DNA of 64,000 nt from Cordylochernes scorpioides (taxonomy: Eukaryota > Arthropoda > Arachnida > Pseudoscorpiones > Chernetidae), in NCBI GenBank assembly GCA_030710605.1, contig CP092870.1, positions 89,591,993-89,655,992 of the forward strand. Reading direction: 5' to 3'. Each line of letters begins with the position of its first letter. Position 1 is the stretch's first letter. The position numbers were made by a program, and so were the translations under genes. The notes beneath the pieces were generated by a model. It was not told the DNA's origin. It saw only the letters and a list, made by a program, of their open reading frames with translations, and made no database searches. Positions 51,692 to 62,745 of this stretch are shown here, piece by piece.

Positions 51692-53460
51692 CTTTTTTTT
51701 GTTTATACACTGCCATTTTGTGGTTAGAATTTCTTCTTCTTCTTTTTTATATCTCACACACTCTGGTATTGTTGTAATTTGACTTTTTTATCACCTTTTA
51801 TATATATATATATATTTTTTTTCCTCCCATTTTTTTTATCTATTATTCATGGCTATTACATTTTTTAAAAAACTTTTTCTATCTTTTTTTACTTTGTTTT
51901 GTTTTAGTACAGATATAGATTACACTAAAGAAAATAGGTTTTTTTTTTAGAGAGAGATTATAATTTTTTTCCTCTCTTCACCCACTCCAACTTGCAAAAA
52001 AAAGTTTGTAAAAATATATTTTTAGTAATGATTTAGTGTTAAGGAATTTTCTTGACTTTATTATAAAGTTTTATTATTATTATTTTGCACAAAAATTCAA
52101 ATGCTCTAGTTTAAAGATTGAAGTTTTTTTTTCCCCTTACCCCTTTTTTTCTTTCTTATATTGATGATAACATTCCAAATGTTAAATCTTATACAGGCTA
52201 TTCCAAAAATATAGGGAGAAAAAATATATTTGATTTTTTTTTTTAAATTCATTATTATTATATAAAAGATATGCAAAGTATTAAGTTCTTTTGTATTAAC
52301 AAAAAAGATAATTATTATTATTTTTTAAAATTTTTGATTTGTATGTATTAATGTATATTTCCTTTTAAAAAAAGTTAGTTTTTTTTAATATATATTTTTT
52401 TCTTTTATTTCTTTTAGTTATATACAAAAAAAAATGTATGTTTTTTTTTCCTTATCTCACTTTTTCAATGTGAAAAAGAAAATTGAGGTATTTAATCTTC
52501 AATATATAATAAATGTATATTTAAATTAGAGATTTTTATAATTTTTTTTCTCTCTCTCTCAAATATATTATATATATTTTATAGAGATTTAAAAAAAAAG
52601 GAGACTGTACCATCATATGATTTTATATCAAATTTTTCTTTTAAATCTTTTTTTTTTTTCTGTTTGTTTTATTGGTGATATCTGTGCGCTCCAAGAACTT
52701 CATTTAATTAAATAAAAAGTTTTTTATATATTAATTATGATATTAATTAGTCAAATTTTATATATATTTGAATATATTTATATATAGTCTTTGCAAAAAC
52801 ATTTTTTTTAATTGTAAGTTTTTTTTCATTTTGTGAGATTATGTAATTTAATTATTTACATATATTACAATATATATATGTAGTATTTTTCAAAAAAAAA
52901 AATTCAAAAAAAAAAGAAAAGTATGCTGTTAATTTCCCTTTATTTTTTTCTTATATCCTATTAAAATCCGGTCTTTTTTATTTTCCCACTTTCACTGTTA
53001 TTTTATGTATATAACAAATAGTATTATATAGATTTCTTTCTTCCTTTTTTTTTGGAAGATGTTTTTATATATATATATATATATGTATTACAGTCGCTAT
53101 GCACCCCCTAGCCTCGTTGTTGAGATCGCCGTGATGCCTTGAGGAAAAAAACAAACAAAAATTTTTGCTGCCTCTTTCACTTAGCTCTGTGATCTTTCTT
53201 CTAGAACTTTCTATATCCCCCTCTCTATCTATATAGACTTTGGAAAAAAAGTTAAAAGAAAGAAATATGTGTCTAGATTTTTCTGTTTGTTTTTTTCAAA
53301 GTTTGTGAAAAACTATTTGTCAAAGCTGTGCTTCTATCTAATCCTACCCACCACTTAAATGCCTAACTTATTTATTTGTATTATAGTTTAATGGCAAACT
53401 ATATATATATATTGAGATATATAAAAAATATTATTTGTAAATAAACTTTTTTTTTTTTTT
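51692..53460 (+). other. PAF-AH 3' UTR, extremely T-rich
   Basis: About 1.75 kb with T or A/T runs throughout and no open frame. AATAAA-type signals occur at about 52711 and at 53441-53446 (GTAAATAAAC, followed by a T run). The latter is a plausible polyadenylation site, but transcript extent cannot be fixed by eye. Confidence 0.45.
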
Positions 53461-53542
53461 AATTTTGAAAATTTGGATCTTTTTTATTTTGTTTTTTTAT
53501 GCTTGGTGTTGATATTATGGTTTATACAGTTAAACATCTACT

Positions 53543-54062
53543 ACATATGTCCTCTATCACATATGTCCTCTACCACGTATTTTCTCTACCACGTATGTCT
53601 TCTACCACGTATGTCCTCTACCACGTATTTCCTCTATCACATATGTCCTCTACCACGTATGTCCTCTACCACGTATGTCTTCTACCACGTATGTCCTCTA
53701 CCACGTATGTCCTCTACCACATATGTCCTCTACCACATATGTCCTCTACCACATATGTCTCTACCACATATGTCTTCTACCACGTATGTCCTCTACCACG
53801 TATGTCCTCTACCACATATGTCCTCTACCACATATGTCCTCTACCACATATGTCTCTACCACATATGTCCTCTACCACATATGTCCTCTACCACATATGT
53901 CCCCTACCACATATGTCCTCTACCACCACATATGTCTTCTACCACGTATGTCCTCTACCACATATGTCCTCTACCACATATGTCCTCTACCACATATGTC
54001 CTCTACCTCGTATGTCCTCTACCACATATGTCCTCTACCACATATGTCCTCTACCACTTATA
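53543..54062 (+). repeat. Minisatellite, 16-bp units
   Basis: About 32 units of TCCTCTACCACRTATG; R is A or G in patches, and a few units lose or gain bases. Because 16 is not a multiple of three and the unit has no stop in any phase, all three forward frames stay open for 150-200 codons. None is a real protein. Confidence 0.92.
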
Positions 54063-54352
54063 CCACACCTTTATGCTCTTTAATCCAAACTAAATTACCT
54101 AATTTAACCAACTAATCCCCTAGAAGTGTTGAATACTGGTCTGTCTATTCAATTTTCATCTCCACTCAATCCTATTAGTGTATCAAGCTTGTGGAGTTTG
54201 ACATTTTTGATAGTGTCTCTTGTCGATAAATAGACCTTATCAATGGATGACCCAATACAGTCAAGGATTTAAGGTTGCAAGTTGAGGATTACACTTTGTT
54301 CATAGTGGATAAACCTTGCAACCACACATACACACACAAAAACCTTTATTAA
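54063..54352. repeat. Family R-related tail and LINE 3' piece
   Basis: 54158-54310 resembles the 30207-30300 repeat (ATCAAGCTTGTGGAG, ATCAATGGATGACCCAATAC). 54341-54352 plus 56717-56765 form a LINE-like 3' end (CTTTATTAA, then AAGTCCCATACAGG), split by the piggyBac. Confidence 0.45.
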
Positions 54353-56712
54353 CCCTTTAAGTGCTAAACTCGAGTATACTCGAGCTAAAAATACCGTGCC
54401 GGAAATGCTATACACGAGTATACTCGCGCTCGCATTTCTCTCGCGATGTGCTAATGCAGGATATATTCGAGTGTGTTATTTGATAGTGGCTGACCTTGGG
54501 TGAATTACGTCACAGTTTATATTCACCTCTACCGCACTTGGATCTTGTGTAATCTTTGTTTGACTTAGTACTTGTTTGCATGCCTTCTTTCCATCTTTGA
54601 TTTTATCACATATAAATAATTATTATTTTTTATTATTCCTGTGGCTCGATTTTTACAGCTCATAAAGGTAATATAAAATTTGTTTATACGTTCTTGCATA
54701 AATATATTTATCTTTTTTTTAGAATGGCTTCTGTAAAAGATGATTTCTTGCATTTTGCAACAAATCCTGAATCAGAATTAGAGGATACTGATTCTGATTG
54801 CACTATTGTGTACGACTATGAAGAGTCAAGTGGTGACGATGAAGAGGTACCCCCACCATTGAAAACACCTCGGTCAGACTATATTTGGTCTGATAACTCA
54901 AATTATGATCCGATCATTTTTTCATTTGACCGATCAAATAGTGGACTACAGGTAGATACATGTAGGCTTGAAAAAGAACTTGATTTTTTTGAAATTTTTA
55001 TCAATATAAATTTCCTTGAAATGATTGCTGTAGAGACAAATAAATATGCAAAATACCTTATAGACACAATAGAATTTTCGAAGTTTTCTAGAATGAATAG
55101 ATGGGTGGACACTAATTATCATGAACTATTTGTTTTCCTAGCAATATGCTTCCTTATGACAAGAAATAAAAAAGTATCATTGAAAGAATACTGGAGTACC
55201 AATCAACTTCACTTTTCCCCAATTTTTTCGAAACTTATGTTAAGAGATAGATTCTTTTTGATTCTTTCAGTGTTGCATTTCAACGATAATAAGACCCAAA
55301 TTCCAGGTGATAAACTCCACAAACTAAAGCCTGTAGTTGACCACATGAAAAGTGCTTATAAAAATGCTTTCAAACCTTTTCAAGATGTTTGTATTGATGA
55401 GAGTCTTGTTCTGTTCAAAGGAAGACTTGGATTCAAACAATATATTCCAAGCAAAAGGAAAAGGTTTGGAATAAAGCTATTTGTTTTATGTGATGTGAAA
55501 ACAAAATATATTTTAGATTTTATTGTGTATGTTAGAAAAGGAACAGAAATTGAAGATTCAGATATGGGAGTATCATCGTCAGTTATTACAACTTTGTTAC
55601 AACCATATATGAACAAAGGGCATTCCTTATGGGTGGATAATTGGTATTCTAGCCCAACTCTTTTCAATTTTCTTCATCAACGTCAAACTAATGCTTGTGG
55701 CACAGTCAGAAAAAACAGAAAAGAAATGCCAAGAATTGGGAAAAAATTGAAAATAGGGGAAACAGAAGCCAAACACACAAAACCTACTTGCACTAAAATA
55801 TAAAGATAAAAGAGAAGTTTTCATGCTGTCCACAATGCATAAAAATGAATTTGCTAATACAAACAAAAGAGATAAAGTCACTAATCTGCCAACTCAAAAA
55901 CCTTCAGCTGTTATTGACTATAACCAGAAAATGGGCACTGTCGATCAGACGGATATGCTACTTAGCAGCATTGGCTGTCTTAGAAAATCTCTCAAGTGGT
56001 ACAAAAAGCTCTTTTTTCACTTCATTGATACATCTTTACTAAATGCATATTCTTTGTATTTAGTAAATACAGGCAAACGTCCATCTCTTGCCGAATTCCA
56101 CATCAATCTCATTGGCCAGATTATTGAGAAGTACCATGAAGCTAGAGTTCAAGTTCATAGGGGCAGACCTTCTACATCTGAAAACAGACCCCTTAGGCTT
56201 ATTGAGAGGCACTTTCCATCTTTAGTTCCCCCTACTGAGAAGAAAAAAAATCCTACAAGATATTGCCGTGTTTGTGGAGCAAACAAAAAGAGGAAAGAAT
56301 CACGCTACATGTGCAAAGACTGTGATGTTGCTCTGTGTGTGGTGCCTTGTTTTGAAACTTTCCACACAATAAAGAATTTTTAAACACTTCTAAAACTTTT
56401 AATTTAAAGCACAGATCAATACAAGTATGTTTATTTTACTTTTAACATATTTTAAAAATATATTTGGTCTTTATATGAATGTATTATCTACTACTATAAA
56501 TATTATATATCATATATCTATTTATGTTCTATATATAGCGATAAATATTATATATCTTATTTTTAAGCTTATATAAGATTTTTTTCTGATACTTTATATT
56601 ACTTAGTATTATTTTATATAATTATTTTTGAAAAATGAGAAAATTGATTTTTTAAAAAACTATTCAGTCTGTAGAGTATTTATGCTAAATCACGTTATTA
56701 GCACTGAAAGGG
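54353..56712 (+). mobile_element. piggyBac transposon, 2360 bp, both ends and TTAA duplication
   Basis: TTAA at 54349-54352 and 56713-56716. Terminal repeats CCCTTTAAGTGCTAA and the complement of TTAGCACTGAAAGGG (one mismatch in 15). Next to the left end is a palindromic CGAGTATACTCGAG repeated as CGAGTATACTCGCG, a possible transposase-binding site. One transposase gene on the + strand, interrupted once. Confidence 0.95.
54724..56383 (+). pseudogene. piggyBac transposase with a single frameshift
   Basis: ATG at 54724 (MASVKDDFLHF). An acidic N-terminus (SELEDTDSDC, SSGDDEEVPPP) precedes the DDE-like core: Asp in QDVCIDESLV, Asp in LWVDNWYSS and Asp in GTVDQTDM. It ends in a Cys/His-rich domain (YCRVCGANKKRKES...CKDC...C) that in relatives binds the element ends. 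The frame runs to about 55785, then continues one frame over (LALKYKDKREVF, to stop 56381-56383). One lost or gained base near 55780-55795 accounts for it. All three catalytic Asp are present. Confidence 0.9.
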
Positions 56713-56789
56713 TTAAGGATCAAGTCCCATACAGGATTCTCCCAGTATAGCAATGGTTTTAATTGAACATAAATCAAGTACTATATATG

Positions 56790-56935
56790 ATAAGACACAA
56801 TTTGGATTATAGATTATAAACACAAGGTAATAAGACCAAATCCAAATAAAGTGTGTGACGTTTTGGTAAAAGTGTTGTTACCGAAACGTCACACACTTTC
56901 TATTTATTTGGATTTGGTCTTATTACCTTGTGTTT
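56790..56935. mobile_element. Family H element
   Basis: GACACAATTTGGATTATAG start; palindromic core TTTTGGTAAAAGTGTTGTTACC, then GAAACGTCACACAC. Confidence 0.7.
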
Positions 56936-57041
56936 AAGTACTATATACAATTCAACATGAGCCCAAAAAAAAAATCTATTTACATATGTTTCTCATCCTT
57001 CTCCTCTTCTCACATAATATGTGCAAATTGCACTGTTTTAA

Positions 57042-57260
57042 AATTACAAATATTTTCTCACAATCAGTTTATTTTTATTAAAAAACGCTAGCTTTCAAGT
57101 GATAATCGCTCTTCAACGGGCTCACTTAAATATTGAATTTATCACACCAGAAATGTTTACAAAAACAATATTTTATTAAGCCCGTTGAAGAGCGATTATC
57201 GCTTGAAAGCTAGCGTTTTTTTAATAAAAAGAAACTCATTGTGAGAAAATATTTTGTAAT
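57042..57260. repeat. Foldback with GAAGAGCGATTATCGCTT centre
   Basis: Arms 57042-57121 and 57178-57260. Inner sequence CCCGTTGAAGAGCGATTATC, then GCTTGAAAGC, forms its own stem-loop. Confidence 0.7.
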
Positions 57261-57299
57261 TTTAATACTTTTTTCACAATTTTATCATGAATAGAAATT

Positions 57300-57620
57300 G
57301 CACTGTGTCTACTTTTCACCATTGGAATCTTGCAACCATTCTGGAAGATCATAGATGACCAGAGATAAGTTTAGACATCAAGGACTGTTGTTCCCTTGGC
57401 ATGACAGAATTGTTGCTTGTATCTCCTACTCTGTACCAGTCACATGTGCTGCAGTAGATTTCCATTCTTGCTGGCATTGGACCTTGATGGTATGGAGGAG
57501 GTCTTTTTCATCTAGTAGGGTGGTTGATTGTCTGGCCTCAGGGTAGCTAAGAGCTTCAGACTTTGCAAGATAGTCTGCTAGTTAATTTCCAGGAATTCCA
57601 ACAAGAACTGGAAGATATCT
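57300..57620 (-). pseudogene. LINE RNase H relic
   Basis: On the - strand 57620-57450 encodes VGIPGN, a stop, then LADYLAKSEALSYPEARQST and LLHTIKVQCQQEWKS. This is the end of the RNase H domain found in I/Jockey-type LINEs plus the following W-rich segment. The remainder to 57300 has stops. A 63-base piece (57300-57362) recurs inverted at 58048 and 58193. Confidence 0.65.
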
Positions 57621-57745
57621 TAATTTATTCATAATGTTTTTCACAGCATATAGATTTACTGAATAAACTTTTTTGAAATATTGCCCAAGTTTATAATAAA
57701 AGCTCAAGTTTGATAAGTGTTCATTTCCTCAACAAGAATTTTTTT

Positions 57746-58047
57746 TTTGCTTATCCCTAGTACACATGGTACAGGCCATGATAATCATGGTGGGTAGAAG
57801 TAGGCGACTGCTTTTACTGTAAGTGCACGACATGTCTACACATGTGAAAATCAGTTCAACTTTGCACTTACAAATGTGCCAGAGCCCCATTTAGTTACTT
57901 GCATTCGCTGGTGGGGTTGGACTTTCGCAAGAATCGGGGACCAATAGACAATTTTTTTTATTAGAAAAAAAAGTGCCCAATGCAAGAATTGAACCCGGGT
58001 AGTAGCGGTCATAAACTAACGGTTTAGACCATCCTTCCACCGAATCC
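57746..58047 (-). mobile_element. tRNA-derived SINE, full length, inside a gypsy relic
   Basis: Body and head (CAAGAATTGAACCCGGGTAG, CATCCTTCCACCGAATCC on the +). An 11-bp duplication CTCAACAAGAA lies at about 57728-57738 and 58337-58347, enclosing the SINE and the following tandem copies. Confidence 0.8.
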
Positions 58048-58336
58048 TCTGGTCATCTATGACCTTCCAGAATGGTTGCAAGGTTCCAATGGTGAAAAGT
58101 AGACACAGTGCAATTTATACAATTTTTTTATAACCGACCTGGGTCGTAGCGGTCGAAAACCAACGGTTCAGACCATCCTTCCACCGACCCCTCTGGTCAT
58201 CTATGACCTTCCAGAATGGTTGCAAGGTTCCAATGGTGAAAAGTAGACACAGTGCAATTTATACAATTTTTTTATAACCGACCTGGGTCGTAGCGGTCGA
58301 AAACCAACGGTTCAGACCATCCTTCCACCAACCCCT
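58048..58336 (-). repeat. Two 144-bp tandem units carrying SINE heads
   Basis: Each unit has GGTCATCTATGACCTTCCAG ... GACACAGTGCAATTTATAC, then a SINE head (GACCTGGGTCGTAGCGGTCG, CCATCCTTCCACC). Period 144 bases, measured at GGTCATCTAT 58051 and 58195. The non-SINE part is an inverted copy of 57300-57362. Confidence 0.8.
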
Positions 58337-58625
58337 CTCAACAAGAAGTTAGTACCTTGGTCATGTGATAGAACATAATTGAATTAAACCTGTGATCCTG
58401 AAAAAATCAAATCAGTAACAGAGTCCCCAACAACAGCAAAAGAAATATGAAGATTTATAGGACTAGCAAATTATTACAGGAAATCCATTCAAAGATTTGC
58501 TGAAAACCCACTCACAAATCTTACTCAAAATAATTATTTTTATGGACTCCACAAGTTGAAAAATCATTTTCAGATATAAAGGCATCATTGACATACAATA
58601 CAGACAAATTACATTCAAAAAATTT
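58337..58625 (+). pseudogene. Ty3/gypsy reverse transcriptase/RNase H junction relic
   Basis: Translates in pieces to LGHVIEHN, DPEKIKSV, PTTAKEI, RFIGLANYYRKSIQRFAENP and LTNLTQNN. This is the conserved stretch after the RT palm in gypsy Pol. Several stops; no other domain found. Confidence 0.75.
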
Positions 58626-58671
58626 ATAAAATTTATTTATTCAAAGCATATTTACAATAATAAAAGTGTTT

Positions 58672-58871
58672 AATGATAAAGCACAATTTGGATTATAGAT
58701 TATAATAAAAGATAATAAGACCTAATCCAAATAATTTATTGGTGTGTGATGTTTCAGCAACAACATTGTCACTATTATCAGACAAAAGTTTGGTCTGATG
58801 ATGGTGACAATGTTGTTGCTGAAACGTCACACACTAATAAATTATTTGGATTAGATCTTATTTTCTTTTAA
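58672..58871. mobile_element. Family H element with CTGATGA core
   Basis: GCACAATTTGGATTATAG start. Core at 58796-58838: TCTGATGATGGTGACAATGT...TTGCTGAAACGTCACACAC. Stem II differs from other copies but still pairs (GTGACA/TGTTGC with wobbles). Confidence 0.75.
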
Positions 58872-59079
58872 AAGTGTTTAATTATATATATATAATTAAT
58901 AGAATGGAAGAAAGAGGAAAAATAAATGATATTTACAGATATGCCTTTAATTACATTAAAAAAATCCTTCCACCGACCCCCCTTAAAAACTATTTTTGCT
59001 TATCTGTTATCTTGTTTAAACACTTGATAACAGTACTATTTAAGAATTTGCTGTAATATTTTTTCTCATTTATTGCTTT

Positions 59080-59218
59080 GTCTGATGATGTTGACAATGT
59101 TGTTGCTGAAACGTCGCACACTAATAAATTATTTGGATTAGGTCTTCTGAAAAAAAAAAAAATTGGATTAGGTCTTATTTTTTTGTATTATAATCTATAA
59201 TCCAAATTGTGCTTTATC
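59080..59218. mobile_element. Family H half element
   Basis: CTGATGATGTTGACAATGTT...GCTGAAACGTCGCACAC, then the right arm and CTATAATCCAAATTGTGC. Confidence 0.7.
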
Positions 59219-59262
59219 ATACTTAAGGTAAAATAAAAATTATTTAAAATTGTTTGTTACTA

Positions 59263-60798
59263 TTAAAAGGCTAAATGACGTTTATTTAGAAAAGCTTCTA
59301 AAGATTTTGTTGTCAAGTTTTCACCAATTATTATCCTGATACTATTGGATACACGGTCAAATTTGACATTCTTGTCTGCCAGGTTCCATAAGTATAGCAG
59401 GTTTCCTCTTGCAATGATATGGTTGTATCTATCCTCTATCAACTTGGCATAGATAGGATATTGGGAAGTGTAGTTATCCATTTCTATCTCCAGCTGTTGA
59501 CGTAGACCCATAGAGTTGTTTAAAATGTAATTGGCTTGATTATTTGGATTCAATTCACATAAGAACTTATGTAATGTAATTTCACCTTTCCCTAAAATAT
59601 GTTGTTGCATCATTGTTACTTCTTTCTGACAAAAATCCCAATAATCATTTAAACTTCTTTCATTTGATATACAGTCATTTGGTTTAATTGTTGATGGATT
59701 AAATAAGATAAAGTATTGAATTATATTTAAACATTTTTTATAATATCCTGTAAAATCTCTATTTTCCTTATGCAATCTCCTTAAAATATTCAAATTTATA
59801 TTACTTCCAGCTTCAAGAAGATATTTTTGCACTGGTTCTAGATCGTTATAAGATATTGTTATCATCTCCAAAGCGCTCAAGCCATGGACATTTCTCAAAT
59901 CTACATTGGTCCCTGCTTCAATTAGGATTTGAACATTATTTAAACATGAATACAGATTTATAATTATGTCTGTTCGCTCTGAGGCATTCTGTTCATTAAC
60001 GTTAGCACCATTCATCAGAAAAAGTATTAACAAATTTTCATTATTTTCATTTTCTCGTAGACAAGATAACACTGACTTATTTTGTAAATTCATACTTGCT
60101 CCTGACTTTAAAAGAAAATCAACCAAAGGTAAATTTAATATGGCCGTTGCATACCATAACATAGTTTCTCCATTTACGTTTTTTACATCGATATTGCCAC
60201 CGGCTTCAAGAAAAATCTTTATATTTTCAAACCGATTGAGAAAAACAGCATTTCTCATTTCTAACAACTTCCCTCTATTTTCATTAAGGTTGATTCCAGC
60301 TTTTATCAATTCTTTTAAATAGAATGTTGAGTCATTTCTAGCAGCTATTGACAGCAATGTTTCCCCATGGATATTTTTAATGAAAATATTTGCCCCAGCT
60401 TTGATCAAATACGCAAACATTTCAGGCAGGTTCTCTCTAATGCAAATAAGAAAAAGTGAAAATTCAGGGGGCTCAAAATTAAAATTAGCACCATGTTCTA
60501 TCAAAACCTTTGCGATTTCAGTTCTTCGATTGCTTAAAGCAAATTTCAAGGGTACCAAATTCTTATATGAAGAGGAAATAGGATTTATAGTTGAACCTGC
60601 TTTTATTAGATACTCAGCAATGGCAAAATTACCATTCTCTATTGCTCTTAACAAGGGAGTATATTCTCAATCATCCATGGTGTTGACAAGAGACCTATTA
60701 TTCTCAACTAAGTATTTAACCAACGGTAAATTCTCTGCATTCACTGCTTCAAATAATGGTGATTCTCTGCCTAACACAGAGGAATCAAAAAAATTCAT
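59263..60798 (-). pseudogene. Intronless ankyrin-repeat protein gene with one in-frame stop
   Basis: One frame from ATG 60798 to stop 59263 (512 codons) with TGA at codon 44 (60667-60669), in NTMDD*EYTPLLRAIENG. About ten ankyrin repeats (AEYLIKAGSTINPI, AKVLIEHGANFNFEP, AYLIKAGANIFIKNIHG, VDFLLKSGASMNLQN) cover residues 13-320. The rest, about 190 residues (LHKFLCELNPNNQANYIL, YLWNLADKNVKFDRVSNSIR), has no domain I recognise; PRANC was considered and not supported. The absence of introns suggests a retrocopy or a lineage-expanded family. A shortened product from an internal ATG is possible. Confidence 0.75.
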
Positions 60799-61577
60799 TT
60801 TTGAACCGTAGTGGAGAAACTAATATTGTTTGCGTTTTTTGGGTTAGTTTTTTTATATAACTAACTTTTTTATTATTAGTATTGCAATTAGTATTTGGTT
60901 ACTGGATTGTATACATATGGTCAAACTACTCAAGAAATCTTGATAATCCGATTTTTCTCTTGAAGCGAGTAATAATCTTGACCAATACAATTATATTTGA
61001 TAAAAATATAATACCCACGTTTTTTTTAATCTTCAGGTTTTTTCAATACAATCTCTCTTCCTTGTTATAATTCAGGTTTCTGGAGCAAATTTCAAAATAA
61101 TCTATGCAACATGAGATGATAATACGTGGGTGAAGAAAAGCCAGAGCTACATGAGATGATAATTTAAAAAATATATATATTTACACAGATTTTTTTTGAA
61201 AATTTAATTTAAAAAATATATAATATTTGAAAAATTATATTAATATTATATTATATATATTTGAAAATTAAGCAATATCCATAAATAAATCTTTAATTAA
61301 AATGGCATATATTGAATCAAAATATCATTTATTTTACCTATATTTCAGTTGGCTGAACGCCAGCCTTTTTCAAAGTATTATAACATATAATACTGTACAA
61401 TAAATTAATAAAGAGGGAGCAATCTCTCGAAATATTTTGAGAAAAAAAAAGTCTTTTTTCCCCCTTAAAGATCCATGTACGCCCTTTTTATATAAACTTA
61501 TTTAATGGGTCTGATATAGGCTTAGCAAAATACGATGTTTCTTTTTAAGGATTTCTAGTTGTTTTTGTACTCACGTA
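60799..61577. other. AT-rich flank with a stem-loop repeat
   Basis: 61300-61386 is an inverted copy of the 17042 repeat (GTTGGCTGAACGCCAGCC with GGCATATATTGAATC). The rest shows no coding signal. Confidence 0.4.
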
Positions 61578-61769
61578 TGTTGTAGTTACGAGGACATCCC
61601 TTTTGATATAAACAAATATATATTTATTTAAGGAACGACTTGTTCCATTGCAATTGTTAAAACAAGCGAGCAATAAAACATAACAGGAAGGTTGAAGGTA
61701 GAAGTTGGAAGTGTCGTAATAGTAGTGACGTCAGCATCTATGATGATTACAGTCAAAGTTTGTGTAACA
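61578..61769 (-). repeat. Probable copia 3' LTR
   Basis: On the - strand starts TGTTACACAAACTTTGAC just after the purine tract and ends CGTAACTACAACA. Borders rest on TG...CA and the tract; the other LTR is not in the window. Confidence 0.55.
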
Positions 61770-61778
61770 ATTCCCTCC

Positions 61779-62745
61779 TTACTTTGTCTTTATTCCCACG
61801 ATGCTGAGGTTCTCCAGGTGTTTCTTCATCTGGTCTCGGGATAGGTCCTTTGTGAAGATATCCGCCTCCAGGTCCTGGGATGGCTTGTACAGAAGGCAGA
61901 TGTCTCTGGATTCATAACAGTCTCTCAAGAAGTGGTACTTTCTGTTGATATGTCTACAGCGACTGGTTTGTTTAGGGCTGGAGATCCAGTTGATCAATGA
62001 CTGACTATCTGTATAGATCGCAGTTGGTTTTTCCATGAAATTCCATTATTCCAGCTCTCGTAACAGGTTTATTATCCATTTGATCTGACAGCAGCTTTCA
62101 CAAGCAGCTATCATTTCCGCTTCCATTGTGGAGAGGGCGACGAGTGGTTGTTTACTACTTTTCCAGTCTATAGTTGCTTCGCCGAGCTTCAATACATATC
62201 CGCCGTAGGATTTTCCGTCATGAGTGGTCGACCAGCTGGCATCGGTGTAGGACTTCAGGATTCCAGTCTTCCCTCTTTCAAATTTCACTCCTAGGTCAAT
62301 TGTTCCTCGTAGGTATCTCATCACTCTTTTGATTGCTGTCCAGTGCATCTGTTTTGGTTGTCTGGAGTACTGTGAAAGTTTGCTAGTGATGTAAGCGATG
62401 TCGGGTCTGGTGTTAACAGCTAGAAACATTAGCATTCCAAGGGCTTCTTGGTAATTGTGCTGATCACAATTGTCATCTTCAATATGATTGTCCAAATTGA
62501 TTTCTTTGGAACCTGGGGTTGGAACTTCCTTACAATTTTCCATTCCATATTTCTGCAATATTTGTTGTACATAGTGGCTTTGCTGTAGCGAAATTCCCTC
62601 CTTGTCTTGTATGATCTTGATTCCCAAAAACATGCTTTTACATGTTACATCCTTCATTTCCAGGTGATGTCTCAATTTATTGATGAATCTGTTTGAGGTA
62701 TCTTCAGAATCTGAGACAGTGATAAAGTCATCAACATACAAGGTA
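61779..62745 (-). pseudogene. copia Pol C-terminus (RT and RNase H), one stop
   Basis: Starts inside RT at TLYVDDFITVSDSE, then FLGIKIIQDKEGISLQQSHY, the RT/RNase H connection, RNase H with SYTDASWSTTHDGKSYGG and LSTMEAEMIAACE. A TAA after NLLRELE (62046-62048) breaks the frame; it continues in the same frame with KPTAIYTDSQSLINWISSP to the stop at 61779. Residues before TLYVDD in the open frame come from the mariner. Confidence 0.88.

Larger units (their letters stand above)
61578..62745 (-). mobile_element. Second Ty1/copia element (3' part), cut by a mariner
   Basis: On the - strand: the end of Pol, the purine tract AGGAGGGAA, then a 3' LTR. The upstream part is displaced by the mariner inserted at TA 62744-62745. 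It is a different family from the 23.8 kb copia (residue identity low outside motifs). Confidence 0.8.

Noticed and set aside
53543-54062. CRISPR-like regular repeat
   Set aside because: No unique spacers; adjoining 16-bp units in a eukaryotic genome.
53473-54115. Long open frames (146-206 codons) in three frames
   Set aside because: They are the three phases of one 16-bp minisatellite; no start context, domain or codon bias.
59263-60654. PRANC-type (pox/parasitoid) ankyrin protein
   Set aside because: The C-terminus shows no convincing PRANC or F-box-like motif by eye, so only an ankyrin protein is claimed.
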